Below, one piece after another: positions 8,837 to 17,940 of a DNA stretch of 64,000 bases (position 1 is its first letter; each line of letters begins with the position of its first letter). Below the pieces are notes generated by a model that did no database searches, was not told the DNA's origin, and saw only the letters and a list, made by a program, of their open reading frames with translations. A program made the position numbers and the translations under genes. The stretch covers positions 620,001 through 684,000 of the forward strand of contig CBDHFR010000004.1 in assembly GCA_965262665.1 (NCBI GenBank), written 5' to 3'. This DNA is from CBDBND01 sp965262665 (lineage in GTDB: Bacteria > Pseudomonadota > Alphaproteobacteria > Rhodospirillales > Rhodospirillaceae).

Positions 8837-9937
8837 TCAGCCCATGGAAATATTAGGCGCAGCCTTCAATGACCCTGCATCCAACTTCTCAATGATCTGA
8901 CCGGCAATGGCGACATAGGCTTTGGCGAGAGGACTTTCTGGATCCGCCGCGACGATCGGTGTGCCGCCGTCCGATGTTTCCCGGATTTTCAGATCCAAGG
9001 GAATGTCGCCGAGGAAATCCACCTCCAATTCCTCCGCCGTGCGCTTGGCGCCGCCTGATCCAAAGATGTCTTCGCGATGGCCGCAGGAGGGGCAGATGTA
9101 ATGGCTCATATTCTCGATGACGCCCAGGATGGGCACCTCGACCCGGCGAAACATGTTGAGACCCTTGCGGGCATCCAGCAGGGCGATGTCTTGTGGGGTG
9201 GATACGATGACGGCCCCGGACAACGGAACCCGTTGGGACATGGTCAGCTGCGTGTCGCCAGTGCCTGGCGGCATATCGACGATCATCACGTCCACATCAC
9301 CCCAGTCCACATCCTTGAGCATCTGCTCCAAGGCGCCCATAACCATGGGACCACGCCAAATGACGGGATTGTCCCCGGCTACCATGAAGCCGATAGACAT
9401 GACTTTGACTCCATGATTTTCAAGGGGATACACCGTAGTACCGTCGGAATGCGGTTTTTTGTCTGCAATTCCCAACATGTGCGGCATGGACGGACCGAAA
9501 ATGTCCGCATCGAACAACGCCACGCGTTTACCCTGCTGAGCAATGGCAACCGCGAGATTGACCGCTGTCGTCGACTTTCCGACACCGCCTTTGCCTGAGG
9601 CGACAGCAACGATGGCTTCGATGCCTGGCAGTTCAAGATGATCGCGACCACTGCTGGCCTGGGCCTGTTGGGCTTGAGGTTCACTTTTCTTTTCCGCCGT
9701 CAGAACAGCGGTGACAGAGATCACCCCTGGGAGATCGTAGACGGCTTTTTCGGCTGCGGCCCGAACCGGTTCGAGTTTCGGCCCCAAGTCCACCGGTACT
9801 TCTAAGGCAAAGGCCACATGGCCGTTCTTTATGACCACGTCCTTGACCCACCCCCGGGCGACCACACCCAGGCCGCCAGTGCCTGAATCAACCGCTTTCA
9901 GTGCGTTTGTGATCTGCTCCTTGGTGACTCCAGCCAC
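8837..9937 (-). CDS. mrp: Mrp/ApbC-type iron-sulfur carrier ATPase
   Basis: This is a cytosolic MinD/Mrp-class P-loop ATPase that carries and delivers Fe-S clusters. The N-terminal ~85 residues form a MIP18/DUF59-type domain (VTKEQITNALKAV to GVISVTAVLTAE). The deviant Walker A motif GKGGVGKST lies near residue 116, FDADIFGPSMPHMLG follows, and DMPPGTGDTQLT is the Mrp-family block. The cluster-binding CPSCG pair is near residue 284. Length (366 aa) is normal. Convergent with folA, with only 15 bases between stop codons. The assignment is secure; which apo-proteins it serves is unknown, although the class I fumarase nearby is an Fe-S enzyme. Confidence 0.95.
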   Translation of the reverse strand: MAGVTKEQITNALKAVDSGTGGLGVVARGWVKDVVIKNGHVAFALEVPVDLGPKLEPVRAAAEKAVYDLPGVISVTAVLTAEKKSEPQAQQAQASSGRDHLELPGIEAIVAVASGKGGVGKSTTAVNLAVAIAQQGKRVALFDADIFGPSMPHMLGIADKKPHSDGTTVYPLENHGVKVMSIGFMVAGDNPVIWRGPMVMGALEQMLKDVDWGDVDVMIVDMPPGTGDTQLTMSQRVPLSGAVIVSTPQDIALLDARKGLNMFRRVEVPILGVIENMSHYICPSCGHREDIFGSGGAKRTAEELEVDFLGDIPLDLKIRETSDGGTPIVAADPESPLAKAYVAIAGQIIEKLDAGSLKAAPNISMG

Positions 9938-10102
9938 TCTTGAAACCTCCTGTCTCGCCCCCGATATCAGATGGGTTAGGACCCGGCCTTTGCGTGGTCC
10001 GGGGGCGCGTTGCGCGACCCCGGCTCATACCCTATAAGGCCAGGACACTCGTTTTTCGGCCGCCTCTCAGACGGCGGCCGCTCAGCAGGAAGGGATACTC
10101 CA

Positions 10103-11221
10103 GTGTTGTGGAAACAACAAGGCAGCGGCCCATGGGGCGGTAACGGCGGCGGACGTGATGGCGGCGGTGGCAACCCGTGGGGCGGACGGTCCGGCGGTGG
10201 GGGTGGTCAACCGCCTCCTGATCTGGAGGAACTGCTCAGGCGCAGCCAGGACAGTGTAAAAAGATTTTTGCCTGGCGGCATAGGCACCGGCCGGGGCATT
10301 TCCCTAATCATCGCCATAATCTTGTTCTTTTGGGGCGTCAGTGGTTTTTACCGGGTTCAACCCGACGAACAGGGCGTTGAACTTTTGTTTGGTCGCTACG
10401 TCAAAACAACGGAACCGGGCCTTAATTACTGGTTCCCAGCACCCCTTGGCGAAGTTCAAACCCCAAAGGTGACACTCACCAACCAAATCACAATCGGCTT
10501 CCGAGGTGTGCCCAACACGACCAACGTACGCGATGTTCCGGCGGAAAGCTTGATGTTGACCGGCGATGAAAACATCGTCGACGTGGACTTTGTCGTGCAG
10601 TGGCGGATCCGCGATGCGGGAGACTTCCTGTTTAACATTCGGTCGCCAGAGCAGACAGTGAAACTGGCCGCTGAAAGCTCCATGCGTGAAGTAGTGGGGC
10701 AAAACACACTCGACTTTGTTACCACGGATGGCCGGGAAGTGGTCGGGCAGCGGGCACAGTCTGTCTTGCAGGAAATTCTCGACAGCTATGCAGCAGGTAT
10801 CAGTATTCTGGAAATTCGGGTGCAGGCGTCCAACCCGCCACCCGAAGTGATTGATGCCTTCAATGATGTGCAGCGGGCCAATCAAGACCAAGAACGTCTG
10901 CGCAACGAAGCGCTGGCTTATCGCAACGACATCGTGCCGAGGGCTGCTGGTGAGGCCGCGCGCATGACCAACAGTGCCGAGGCCGAAAAAGAGCGTCAAA
11001 TTCGCGAGGCGCAGGGGCAGGCGCAGCGGTTCAATGCGTTCTACGAAACCTACAAAGACGATAAAGATGTCACGTCTAGACGATTGTATCTGGAAGCCAT
11101 GCAAGAAGTTTTTGGTAAGTCCGAAAAGTTTATTTTGGACGAAAAAGAAGGCGGACAAGGTGTGGTGCCCTATCTTCCGTTGAACGAATTGCAGCGTGGC
11201 CAAGCCAGAGGAGACAACTGA
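10103..11221 (+). CDS. hflK: HflK, membrane SPFH regulator of FtsH
   Basis: HflK and HflC form a periplasm-facing SPFH cage around the FtsH protease. The protein opens with a Gly/Trp-rich segment (GPWGGNGGGRDGGGG), has one membrane helix (ISLIIAIILFFWGVSGFY, ~60-77) and then the SPFH domain (VQPDEQGVELLFGRYVK). A long helical region rich in Ala/Glu/Arg follows. I start at the GTG at 10103 (VLWKQQGSG), preceded by CAGGAAGGGA as ribosome-binding site, rather than the far-upstream ATG whose extension is unlike the family. Its TGA overlaps the ATG of hflC. Length ~372 aa is typical. Confidence 0.92.
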   Translation: MLWKQQGSGPWGGNGGGRDGGGGNPWGGRSGGGGGQPPPDLEELLRRSQDSVKRFLPGGIGTGRGISLIIAIILFFWGVSGFYRVQPDEQGVELLFGRYVKTTEPGLNYWFPAPLGEVQTPKVTLTNQITIGFRGVPNTTNVRDVPAESLMLTGDENIVDVDFVVQWRIRDAGDFLFNIRSPEQTVKLAAESSMREVVGQNTLDFVTTDGREVVGQRAQSVLQEILDSYAAGISILEIRVQASNPPPEVIDAFNDVQRANQDQERLRNEALAYRNDIVPRAAGEAARMTNSAEAEKERQIREAQGQAQRFNAFYETYKDDKDVTSRRLYLEAMQEVFGKSEKFILDEKEGGQGVVPYLPLNELQRGQARGDN

Positions 11222-12093
11222 TGAATTCAGGAAAGCTTTTTGCGCTTGGTGTCGTAGTACTCTTAGGCGCGTTTGCCCTCACAGGAACATTTTTCACCGT
11301 TCACCAGACTCAGCAAGCTATCGTCTTGCAACTGGGTGAGCCTAAGCGGGTGATTGTTGAACCCGGACTGCATTACAAAATACCGTTTATTCAGAACGTC
11401 CTCTTTTACGACAACCGGGTTCTTGATCTCGATCCGCCCAGTCAAGAGATGCCGCTGGTCAACCAATTGCGGATCATTGTTGATGCCTATGCGCGGTATA
11501 CAATCGTCGATCCTCTCAAGTTTTATCAAGCAGTACGCACTGAAATTGGTTTCCGTGACCGGTTTGGCACGATCTTGAACGGCAGTGTACGCGACGCCCT
11601 TGGTCAAGCCCAATTGGCCGACCTACTCACCGTCAAACGTGTCGAAGTGATGCAGCAAATAAGCCGAGGCGTCAGTGACCGGGCTCCGGATTTTGGCGTC
11701 GACGTGGTCGATGTCCGCATTGGCCGGACGGACCTTCCCGTCGAGACCAGTCAGTCCGTGTACAACCGGATGCGATCCGACCGTATTGCCCAGGCAGCGC
11801 TGCTGCGTGCCCAAGGCCAGGAAGCAAAGGCCAGGATTGAGGCGGAAGCCGATCGCGAACGCACTATCATTTTAGCCGACGCCGAGCGTCAAGCGCAGAT
11901 TTCGCTCGGGGAAGGTGAGGCGGAAAGCCGCCGTGTTTTGAACGATGCCCACGGCCAAGACCCCGAATTCTATGCCTTCCTGAGGTCAATGGAGGCGTAC
12001 CGGTCAGCTTTGGGTGATGGGACAACAATGGTGCTCAGCCCGGATTCAGAATTTTTCCGGTTTTTCGGTGCTCTACCGGAGTCCCGGCAATAA
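11221..12093 (+). CDS. hflC: HflC, partner of HflK
   Basis: Second subunit of the FtsH-modulating HflKC complex. One N-terminal membrane helix (LFALGVVVLLGAFALTGTFF) precedes the SPFH domain (VHQTQQAIVLQLGEPKRV). The coiled, charged C-terminal region contains EAKARIEAEADRERTIILAD and EGEAESRRVLNDAHG, typical of HflC. 290 aa is the usual length. The start ATG overlaps the hflK stop (TGATG), indicating translational coupling and equal synthesis. A DegP-type protease follows 200 bases later on the same strand, a common alphaproteobacterial order for envelope quality control. Confidence 0.95.
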   Translation: MNSGKLFALGVVVLLGAFALTGTFFTVHQTQQAIVLQLGEPKRVIVEPGLHYKIPFIQNVLFYDNRVLDLDPPSQEMPLVNQLRIIVDAYARYTIVDPLKFYQAVRTEIGFRDRFGTILNGSVRDALGQAQLADLLTVKRVEVMQQISRGVSDRAPDFGVDVVDVRIGRTDLPVETSQSVYNRMRSDRIAQAALLRAQGQEAKARIEAEADRERTIILADAERQAQISLGEGEAESRRVLNDAHGQDPEFYAFLRSMEAYRSALGDGTTMVLSPDSEFFRFFGALPESRQ

Positions 12094-12292
12094 TTCAAGG
12101 AGCCGTCCGAAGCCCGGACGCTGCCCGAAACACGCCATCGTGAAGCCACGTTTGTCTTATGATAGACGTACATTAAGAAGCTGATAGATAGCCCTAGATA
12201 ACGGTTGAATAGTTTGTCGCGTGAGCCCATTTCGAACGACAATGACGTTTAAGGCGTCGAGGGCAAGACCGTTGCTAAGAAGGAGGCCCCTA

Positions 12293-13837
12293 ATGGCCCG
12301 CACTCAAACCCGTATTGAAATCTTCTCGGGACCCGTCCAATCCCGGACGATGGCCTGGTTGACCGCTGTCCTTGTTGCAGCCACTTTTGTTTTAAGTCTC
12401 TCACCGCAACCCACATTGGCGCGCGGTACGCCCGAAACTTTCGCTGATGTGGTTAAAGATGTCATGCCGGCCGTGGTCAACATTTCGACGGTTCAGTTGG
12501 TTGAATCCCGCCGCCGTGGTGCACCCCGTAATATCCCGCAGATTCCTCGTGGGGGTCCGTGGGAAGACATGTTCCGTGATTTCCTGGACCAGTTCGGCGA
12601 TCAATTCCCCCAGGAAGGCGAAGAGGATGGTGACCGCCCCCGCCGCCGTGCCAGATCTCTCGGTTCAGGATTTATCATTGAGTCAGATGGGCTGATCGTG
12701 ACCAACAATCATGTGGTTGAAGACGCCGATGAAATTCGCGTTGTTCTCGCAGACGACACCATACTCGAAGCCGAAGTGATCGGCCGCGACCCGCAAGGGG
12801 ATCTCGCTCTGATCAAAGTTGAAGCTGACCGCCGACTGCCTACTTTGAAGTGGGGCGATTCCGATAAAATGCGTGTCGGCGATTGGTCCGTGGCTATTGG
12901 CAATCCGTTTGGTATCGGCGTCACGGTGACCGCCGGTATCGTATCGGCCCGCTCCCGCCAGCTGACCAACGGCAGTGCCTACGATGACTACATTCAAACC
13001 GATGCTGCCATCAATCGCGGCAATTCCGGTGGTCCGCTTATCAATATGGACGGTGAAGTTATTGGCATTAATACGGCAATCTTTTCACCAACAGGAGCCA
13101 GTGTCGGGATCGGTTTTTCATCACCATCCAATATAGCCAAGAACATAGTAGCCGACCTCAAAGAGTACGGCCGCCCGCGCCGAGGTTGGTTGGGTGTCCG
13201 TTTTCAGGCGGTGTCCGCTGAAATTGCTGAAAGTTTCGGTTTAGATGGTGCTCAAGGCGCGCTGGTTGCAGAGGTCGTTGAAGGCAGTCCAGCAGAAAAG
13301 GCCGGTGTCCAGGCCAACGATGTCATTCTCACCTTCGACGGCAAACCGGTGGACGGCCAAAAGTTCCCCTTGATGGTGGCCGCGGTCGAGCTTGATACTG
13401 AAGTCGAGATGACCGTCCTGCGCAATGGTGAAAGAAAGGCGCTCACCGTTGTGATCGGCGAGTTAGAAGAGGAAGAAGTTGTCGTTGCCTCCCGCGGTAA
13501 TGCGCCGCGCGGATTCGTCCGCCCAGAACGCAAAGAAATCGATGAACTCGGCGTGACGGTTGCTGAATTGTCTGCCGCCGTGCGCGATGAATATGAGTTG
13601 CCGGATGACATTTCGGGACTGGTGATCGTTGACGTCGATGAGGAAAGCGACGCAGCGGCGAAGGGGCTGCGGCGTGGCGATATCATCTCCGAAGTGCAAC
13701 AGCAGCCCGTTGAGACGGCACAAGAGGCAGAAGACGTTATTGCTGATGCGCAGAGCAAAGACCGTAAAGTTGTGCTCCTGCGTGTTCAGAATGGCGAAAA
13801 TTTCCGGCTGGTACCCGTCCGTATCGGCCAAAGCTGA
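12293..13837 (+). CDS. Do/DegP-type periplasmic serine protease
   Basis: HtrA-family protease/chaperone degrading misfolded envelope proteins. The chosen ATG (MARTQTRIEIF) follows a strong AAGGAGG at 12280-12286. A signal peptide is visible (LTAVLVAATFVLSLSPQPTLA). The catalytic triad is in NNHVVEDADE (His ~139), GDLALIKVE (Asp ~169) and GNSGGPLIN (Ser ~244), followed by two PDZ domains (GWLGVRFQAV to about residue 380, and ELGVTVAELS to the end). 514 aa matches DegP/DegQ/MucD relatives. Located after hflKC. The precise subfamily (DegP versus DegQ) is not resolvable by eye. Confidence 0.93.
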   Translation: MARTQTRIEIFSGPVQSRTMAWLTAVLVAATFVLSLSPQPTLARGTPETFADVVKDVMPAVVNISTVQLVESRRRGAPRNIPQIPRGGPWEDMFRDFLDQFGDQFPQEGEEDGDRPRRRARSLGSGFIIESDGLIVTNNHVVEDADEIRVVLADDTILEAEVIGRDPQGDLALIKVEADRRLPTLKWGDSDKMRVGDWSVAIGNPFGIGVTVTAGIVSARSRQLTNGSAYDDYIQTDAAINRGNSGGPLINMDGEVIGINTAIFSPTGASVGIGFSSPSNIAKNIVADLKEYGRPRRGWLGVRFQAVSAEIAESFGLDGAQGALVAEVVEGSPAEKAGVQANDVILTFDGKPVDGQKFPLMVAAVELDTEVEMTVLRNGERKALTVVIGELEEEEVVVASRGNAPRGFVRPERKEIDELGVTVAELSAAVRDEYELPDDISGLVIVDVDEESDAAAKGLRRGDIISEVQQQPVETAQEAEDVIADAQSKDRKVVLLRVQNGENFRLVPVRIGQS

Positions 13838-13866
13838 ACTCCACATCGTAGCTGACGTCCTAATCC

Positions 13867-14319
13867 ATGCGCGTCGACTTCTACCATATGCAGAAGTGGC
13901 CGCTGGAACGGGCTTTACCGCAACTCCTCACCAAGGTCAGTCAGGCCGGACACCGTGCCGTGGTCCGGGCGGCGTCCCAGGATCGGATCGAAAATCTCAG
14001 CGGTGTCCTGTGGACTTATGATCCAAATTCCTGGCTTGCCCACGGGGCAGCTAAAGATGGCTATGCCGAGCTACAGCCGATCTGGCTGACCGATCAGGAC
14101 GATAATCCCAACGACGCGACCGTCCTGGTTTTGGCCGACGGCATGGACGCGAGTGACCTCACAAGCTACCAGCGTTGTCTCGACGTGTTTGACGGCAACG
14201 ACCAGGGTGCTGTTGGTGCGGCGCGGGAACGCTGGGCCTCGGCCCGGGAACAGGGTCACGAACTGCACTACTGGCAGCAGACGGACCGGGGTGGCTGGGA
14301 AGAAAAAGCGCAGACCTAA
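13867..14319 (+). CDS. holC: DNA polymerase III chi subunit
   Basis: Chi links the clamp loader to single-stranded-DNA-binding protein during replication. The 150-aa product has the family layout: N-terminal MRVDFYHMQKWPLERALPQLL, the RAVVRAASQDRIENLSGVLW segment, FLAHG-type WLAHGAAKDG near residue 58, QPIWLTD near 75 and the VLVLADG strand, ending in the helical YQRCLDVFDGND region. It lies 30 bases after the protease gene and is followed by ndk, a common alphaproteobacterial order. Length and motifs agree; intact. Confidence 0.9.
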   Translation: MRVDFYHMQKWPLERALPQLLTKVSQAGHRAVVRAASQDRIENLSGVLWTYDPNSWLAHGAAKDGYAELQPIWLTDQDDNPNDATVLVLADGMDASDLTSYQRCLDVFDGNDQGAVGAARERWASAREQGHELHYWQQTDRGGWEEKAQT

Positions 14320-14439
14320 CGACTCCAATCAGCAGCACTCTGTTGCGTCCCGTCGGACCGTTGTCTATAAACCGCGCGGCTTCGGCTGCACCAACCGATG
14401 CGGTTTTCCTCTTCACTGACAACGACGGACGCTAGAATA

Positions 14440-14862
14440 ATGGCCAACGAACGCACGCTTTCGATCATCAAACCCGACGCTACGCGCCGCAATTTAACCG
14501 GCAAAATCAATGCCATGCTGGAGGACGGCGGTCTCCGCATCATCGCCCAGAAGAGGATCAAGTTGGATCGGGAGAGAGCGGAAGGATTCTATGCGGTTCA
14601 TAAGGAACGGCCCTTCTTTAGTGATCTGTGCACATTCATGACATCCGGTCCGGTGGTGGTGCAGGTTCTCGAAGGAGAAAATGCCGTTGCCAGAAACCGG
14701 GAAATCATGGGCGCCACCAATCCCGCCGATGCGGATGAGGGCACCATCCGCAAGGTTTTTGCCGAAAGCATCGAAGCCAACTCCGTTCACGGATCTGACT
14801 CTCTAGAAAACGCGGCCATTGAAATCTCTTACTTCTTTACCGATGATGAAATCATTGGTTGA
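14440..14862 (+). CDS. ndk: Nucleoside diphosphate kinase
   Basis: Ndk transfers the gamma-phosphate between nucleoside triphosphates and diphosphates through a phospho-histidine. The 140-aa protein starts MANERTLSIIKPDATRRNL, contains the RPFFSDLCTFMTSGPVV segment and the active-site NSVHGSDS motif (His ~117), and ends YFFTDDEIIG, all canonical. I take the ATG at 14440, which gives the family N-terminus; the frame is open for 14 codons upstream without similarity. The 120-base gap after holC has a GC-rich inverted repeat (AACCGC and GCGGTT, ~14371-14408) followed by TTTTCCT, possibly a terminator for holC. Confidence 0.97.
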   Translation: MANERTLSIIKPDATRRNLTGKINAMLEDGGLRIIAQKRIKLDRERAEGFYAVHKERPFFSDLCTFMTSGPVVVQVLEGENAVARNREIMGATNPADADEGTIRKVFAESIEANSVHGSDSLENAAIEISYFFTDDEIIG

Positions 14863-14887
14863 AGTTGCATAAAGAACGGGGGGTTCG

Positions 14888-15511
14888 ATGGTCCGTTTGC
14901 CGGATCGACCACGCCTCGGTTTTTTCGTCTCCCATCGCGGCAGCAATATGCGTGCCATTGTCGATGCCTGCCAGGATGGTCGTATTCAGGCGGACCCTGC
15001 GCTTCTTATCAGCAACAATCGATCAAGCGCAGCGCCCGCGTGGGGGGTTGAAACAGGACTGGCGCACGTTCATCTCGGTCCCAAAGATGTCGGGTCAGAA
15101 GAGGCCTTGGATGAGGCCCATTTAGCGGCTCTCAAAGAGGCGCACATCGATCTTGTTGTCCTCGCCGGTTACATACGCAAGATCGGTACCAAAGTGTTGT
15201 CGGCTTACGTTAACCGCGTGCTCAACATTCACCCAGCGCTGCTGCCCAAATACGGCGGGCAGGGTATGTACGGTCAGCATGTCCATGAGGCCGTTATCGC
15301 GGCAGGAGATTCGGAATCCGGAGTCACCGTTCACTTGGTCGATGACAACTACGACACAGGACCAATCGTGGCGCAAACCACAGTGCCAGTCGAGCCCGGT
15401 GATACCGCTGAAACATTGGCAGCGCGGGTGCTCCAAGCAGAACACCGGTTTTTTCCCGATACTATCGCTCGCATCGTTGCCGGAGAAATCGACCTGGACG
15501 CCTTAGGGTAA
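14888..15511 (+). CDS. purN: Phosphoribosylglycinamide formyltransferase
   Basis: PurN performs the third step of purine synthesis, formylating GAR with 10-formyl-tetrahydrofolate. It has the N-terminal SHRGSNMRAIVDAC phosphate-binding segment (GSN is the hallmark), the catalytic Asn-His pair in VLNIHPALLPKYGG (~106-119) and the catalytic Asp in DDNYDTGPIVAQ (~145). 207 aa is normal. It starts 25 bases after ndk. Its stop overlaps by nine bases the stop of the convergent purM, the enzyme two steps later; in many alphaproteobacteria purM and purN are co-directional, so the convergent arrangement here is mildly unusual. Confidence 0.95.
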   Translation: MVRLPDRPRLGFFVSHRGSNMRAIVDACQDGRIQADPALLISNNRSSAAPAWGVETGLAHVHLGPKDVGSEEALDEAHLAALKEAHIDLVVLAGYIRKIGTKVLSAYVNRVLNIHPALLPKYGGQGMYGQHVHEAVIAAGDSESGVTVHLVDDNYDTGPIVAQTTVPVEPGDTAETLAARVLQAEHRFFPDTIARIVAGEIDLDALG

Positions 15512-16636
15512 ATCCCAAACTTGGTTCAGGCCGTCTGCGATCACTTGGTCCTGCTCACCGCGCTCAACGACACGCCCCAAAATGGTTGGGGACTCCCCAG
15601 CCTCTGAGAGGCTCTCCAGAGCAGTGCCTGCATTTTCTACCGAAACGATGGCGACCATGCCCATACCGCAATTAAAGGTGCGGACCATTTCCGCTGCTGT
15701 CAAACCACCAGTGTTGGCGATCCATGCCATTATCGGCGGCAAGGGTAGGGCTTGAACGTCCAGCTCGACCGCCAGGTCAGTTGGCAGCGCCCGCGGAATG
15801 TTTTCAGCCAGGCCCCCGCCGGTGATGTGGGCAAAACCGTGCGCAAGATCGGTTCGAACCAGACTTAGACAGGCTTGGACGTAGATACGCGTGGGTGTCA
15901 GGAGCGCATCACCCAGGGTCGTCTCTGGATCAAACGGTGCAGGAGCGTCGTAGTTGGCGTCCGACAGTTCAACCACTTTACGGATGAGGGAATAGCCATT
16001 GGAATGAAATCCGGAAGAGGGCAGACCAACGACCAAGTCCCCGGCGGAGATGGAGTGTGGCAAAACATGGCCGCGTTCAACCGCGCCGACCGCAAAGCCG
16101 GCTAGGTCATACTCATTGTCGCCATAGAGTCCTGGCATTTCAGCTGTTTCGCCGCCGATCAACGCACAACCTGCGTCACGGCAACCAGCGGCAATGCCTG
16201 AAACAATCGTCGTCGCCTGATCTACGTCGAGATACCCGGCGGCAAAGTAATCGAGGAAAAAAAGGGGCTCAGCACCTTGAACGACCAGATCATTGACGCA
16301 CATGGCAACCAGATCGATGCCGATGGTGTCGTGTTTTCGGGTCTCGTTGGCAATCAAAACTTTGGTACCAACCCCGTCGTTGCAAGCAACCAGGACCGGG
16401 TCCTTAAACCCAGCGGCCTGGAGATCGAACAACCCACTAAATCCTCCCAAATCCGAGTCGGCCCCAACACGGGCCGTCGATTGAGCGAGCGGTTTGATGG
16501 CATTGACCAACGCGTTTCCAGCGTCAATATCGACCCCGGCGTCTTTGTAGGTTAAACCGTTGGTACGGTGGCCATCGGCCTGAGAGGACTTTGTAATGTT
16601 AGCCTCGTTCAACGCGGCGATACGGAGGCGTACCAT
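15503..16636 (-). CDS. purM: Phosphoribosylformylglycinamidine cyclo-ligase
   Basis: PurM makes AIR from FGAM and ATP in purine synthesis. The conserved opening LTYKDAGVDIDAGNALV, the VACNDGVGTKVLIA site, the MCVNDLVVQGAEPLFFLDY block and GGETAEMPGLY are all present, and the protein is full length to the C-terminus. The start is unclear: there is no ATG directly before LTYKDAG. The 16636 position (MVRLRIAALNEA) gives an extension of about 27 residues; a TTG at about 16615 is an alternative. It is divergent from, and may share a promoter region or overlap with, the DUF2066 gene, so the two 5' ends overlap unless purM starts late. Confidence 0.9.
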   Translation of the reverse strand: MVRLRIAALNEANITKSSQADGHRTNGLTYKDAGVDIDAGNALVNAIKPLAQSTARVGADSDLGGFSGLFDLQAAGFKDPVLVACNDGVGTKVLIANETRKHDTIGIDLVAMCVNDLVVQGAEPLFFLDYFAAGYLDVDQATTIVSGIAAGCRDAGCALIGGETAEMPGLYGDNEYDLAGFAVGAVERGHVLPHSISAGDLVVGLPSSGFHSNGYSLIRKVVELSDANYDAPAPFDPETTLGDALLTPTRIYVQACLSLVRTDLAHGFAHITGGGLAENIPRALPTDLAVELDVQALPLPPIMAWIANTGGLTAAEMVRTFNCGMGMVAIVSVENAGTALESLSEAGESPTILGRVVERGEQDQVIADGLNQVWDLP

Positions 16637-16670
16637 AACCGAACATACAGGTGTTGCAACGGCTTGGTAT

Positions 16671-17915
16671 GTGCCCGATGTGTTCACATTGGCGATCACG
16701 GTGGTGGTCGTGCTGCTGTTGTGTTTGGTAGTGCCGGCCCACGCACAATCTGAAGTATTTACGGTTCGCGAGGTTACCGTGGATGCCCGCGCCCGGACCG
16801 CATCCGAAGCCAGAACCCAGGGCCTTCAGCGGGGCCAAATCGATGCCCTCAACATGTTGTTTCGTCGTCTCGTGCCGCGACCCTTTCACGCCGAACTGCC
16901 CCAACTTGCACCGCGGGATGCCATAGATTTGGTGCAGGACTTCTCAGTTGCCAATGAACGGTCGTCCGCCGTGCGGTATCTCGCCGATCTGACTGTGCGT
17001 TTTCATCCTGAAAGTGTCCGGTCCACACTTCGCTTTGCCAACGTTCCGTTTGCCGAAACGGTGGGCAAGCCCGTGGTCATCGTACCGCTCTTTCAGGCGT
17101 CCGTCGTGACCGATCCGATACTTTGGGAAGATCCCAATCCGTGGCGCGATGCATGGTATCACCTACCAAAAGCTGATGGCCTTGTTCCGCGTCAACTGCC
17201 TTTTGCAGATTTACAAGACCTGACCACTTTGCGTGTTGGTGACGCGATCGTGCGCGATCGTGACGTCTTGCAAGGGTGGGCAAGCCGTTACGGTGCTGAC
17301 CACGTCGTCATCGTCACCGCATCACTGGTTGGCAGCCTTGGAGCGGAATCGGTCCGGGCAACTCTTTATTTTACGAGAGCCGGCAAAGAACAACGGATCG
17401 ACGTTCCCGCGACAGGCGGACAAACTTGGGCGGATCTGTTTGTCGCGGCTGCGACCGAAGCTTGGGCCGTGATCGAAGACGATTGGAAAAAAGAGAACAT
17501 GCTGCAGTTTGGGGTAACGGGGCAAATCACGGCTCTTGTGCCATTAACGGGCCTAGAAGATTGGCTTACCGTGAAAAATCGCCTGAACCGTGTTCCCTTG
17601 ATCGACCGGTACGAACTTCAAGCCATGACCCGGGATCGCGCTCAAATTACGCTTTACTATCTGGGTGATGAGGATCAACTTGAACTGGCCATGGCCCAAA
17701 CCAATCTGGCCCTGGTATGGCAAGATGAGGCATGGGTCATTGAAGATCGCGCCCAAGGATCTTCAGAACCGCCGACTCTGCGCGGAGCGATCCCTGCGAC
17801 ACCAATCCCGACATCGCCAAACGGTGGAGTGCCAAGGTTCAACGGGCCTCAATCCCCTCCGTCGGTTTATCCATCCGATCTTTTCGGAAACAGTCAGTCC
17901 TCTCGCAGGCCGTAG
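16671..17915 (+). CDS. DUF2066 domain exported protein
   Basis: The product has an N-terminal hydrophobic signal (FTLAITVVVVLLLCLVVPAHA) followed by a region matching the DUF2066 family: VREVTVDARARTASEARTQG, NMLFRRLVP and later VPLFQASVVTDPILWEDPNPW. Function is unknown; the family sits next to hda or ppk in many alphaproteobacteria. I favour the GTG at 16671, which puts the signal peptide at the extreme N-terminus; an ATG at 16596 would overlap purM. The tail is Pro/Ser-rich. hdaA starts 26 bases downstream, so the two are likely co-transcribed. Confidence 0.8.
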   Translation: MPDVFTLAITVVVVLLLCLVVPAHAQSEVFTVREVTVDARARTASEARTQGLQRGQIDALNMLFRRLVPRPFHAELPQLAPRDAIDLVQDFSVANERSSAVRYLADLTVRFHPESVRSTLRFANVPFAETVGKPVVIVPLFQASVVTDPILWEDPNPWRDAWYHLPKADGLVPRQLPFADLQDLTTLRVGDAIVRDRDVLQGWASRYGADHVVIVTASLVGSLGAESVRATLYFTRAGKEQRIDVPATGGQTWADLFVAAATEAWAVIEDDWKKENMLQFGVTGQITALVPLTGLEDWLTVKNRLNRVPLIDRYELQAMTRDRAQITLYYLGDEDQLELAMAQTNLALVWQDEAWVIEDRAQGSSEPPTLRGAIPATPIPTSPNGGVPRFNGPQSPPSVYPSDLFGNSQSSRRP

Positions 17916-17940
17916 CGGTTGACACCGAGAGATCATCACC

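Noticed and set aside
10304..11203. 299-codon open frame on the minus strand under hflK
   Set aside because: It mirrors the highly biased hflK coding frame, has no family features, and hflK-hflC are clear on the other strand.
12106..12122. CGTCCG-CGGACG hairpin after hflC as a terminator
   Set aside because: The six-base stem is clear but no T-run follows, so intrinsic termination is not supported.
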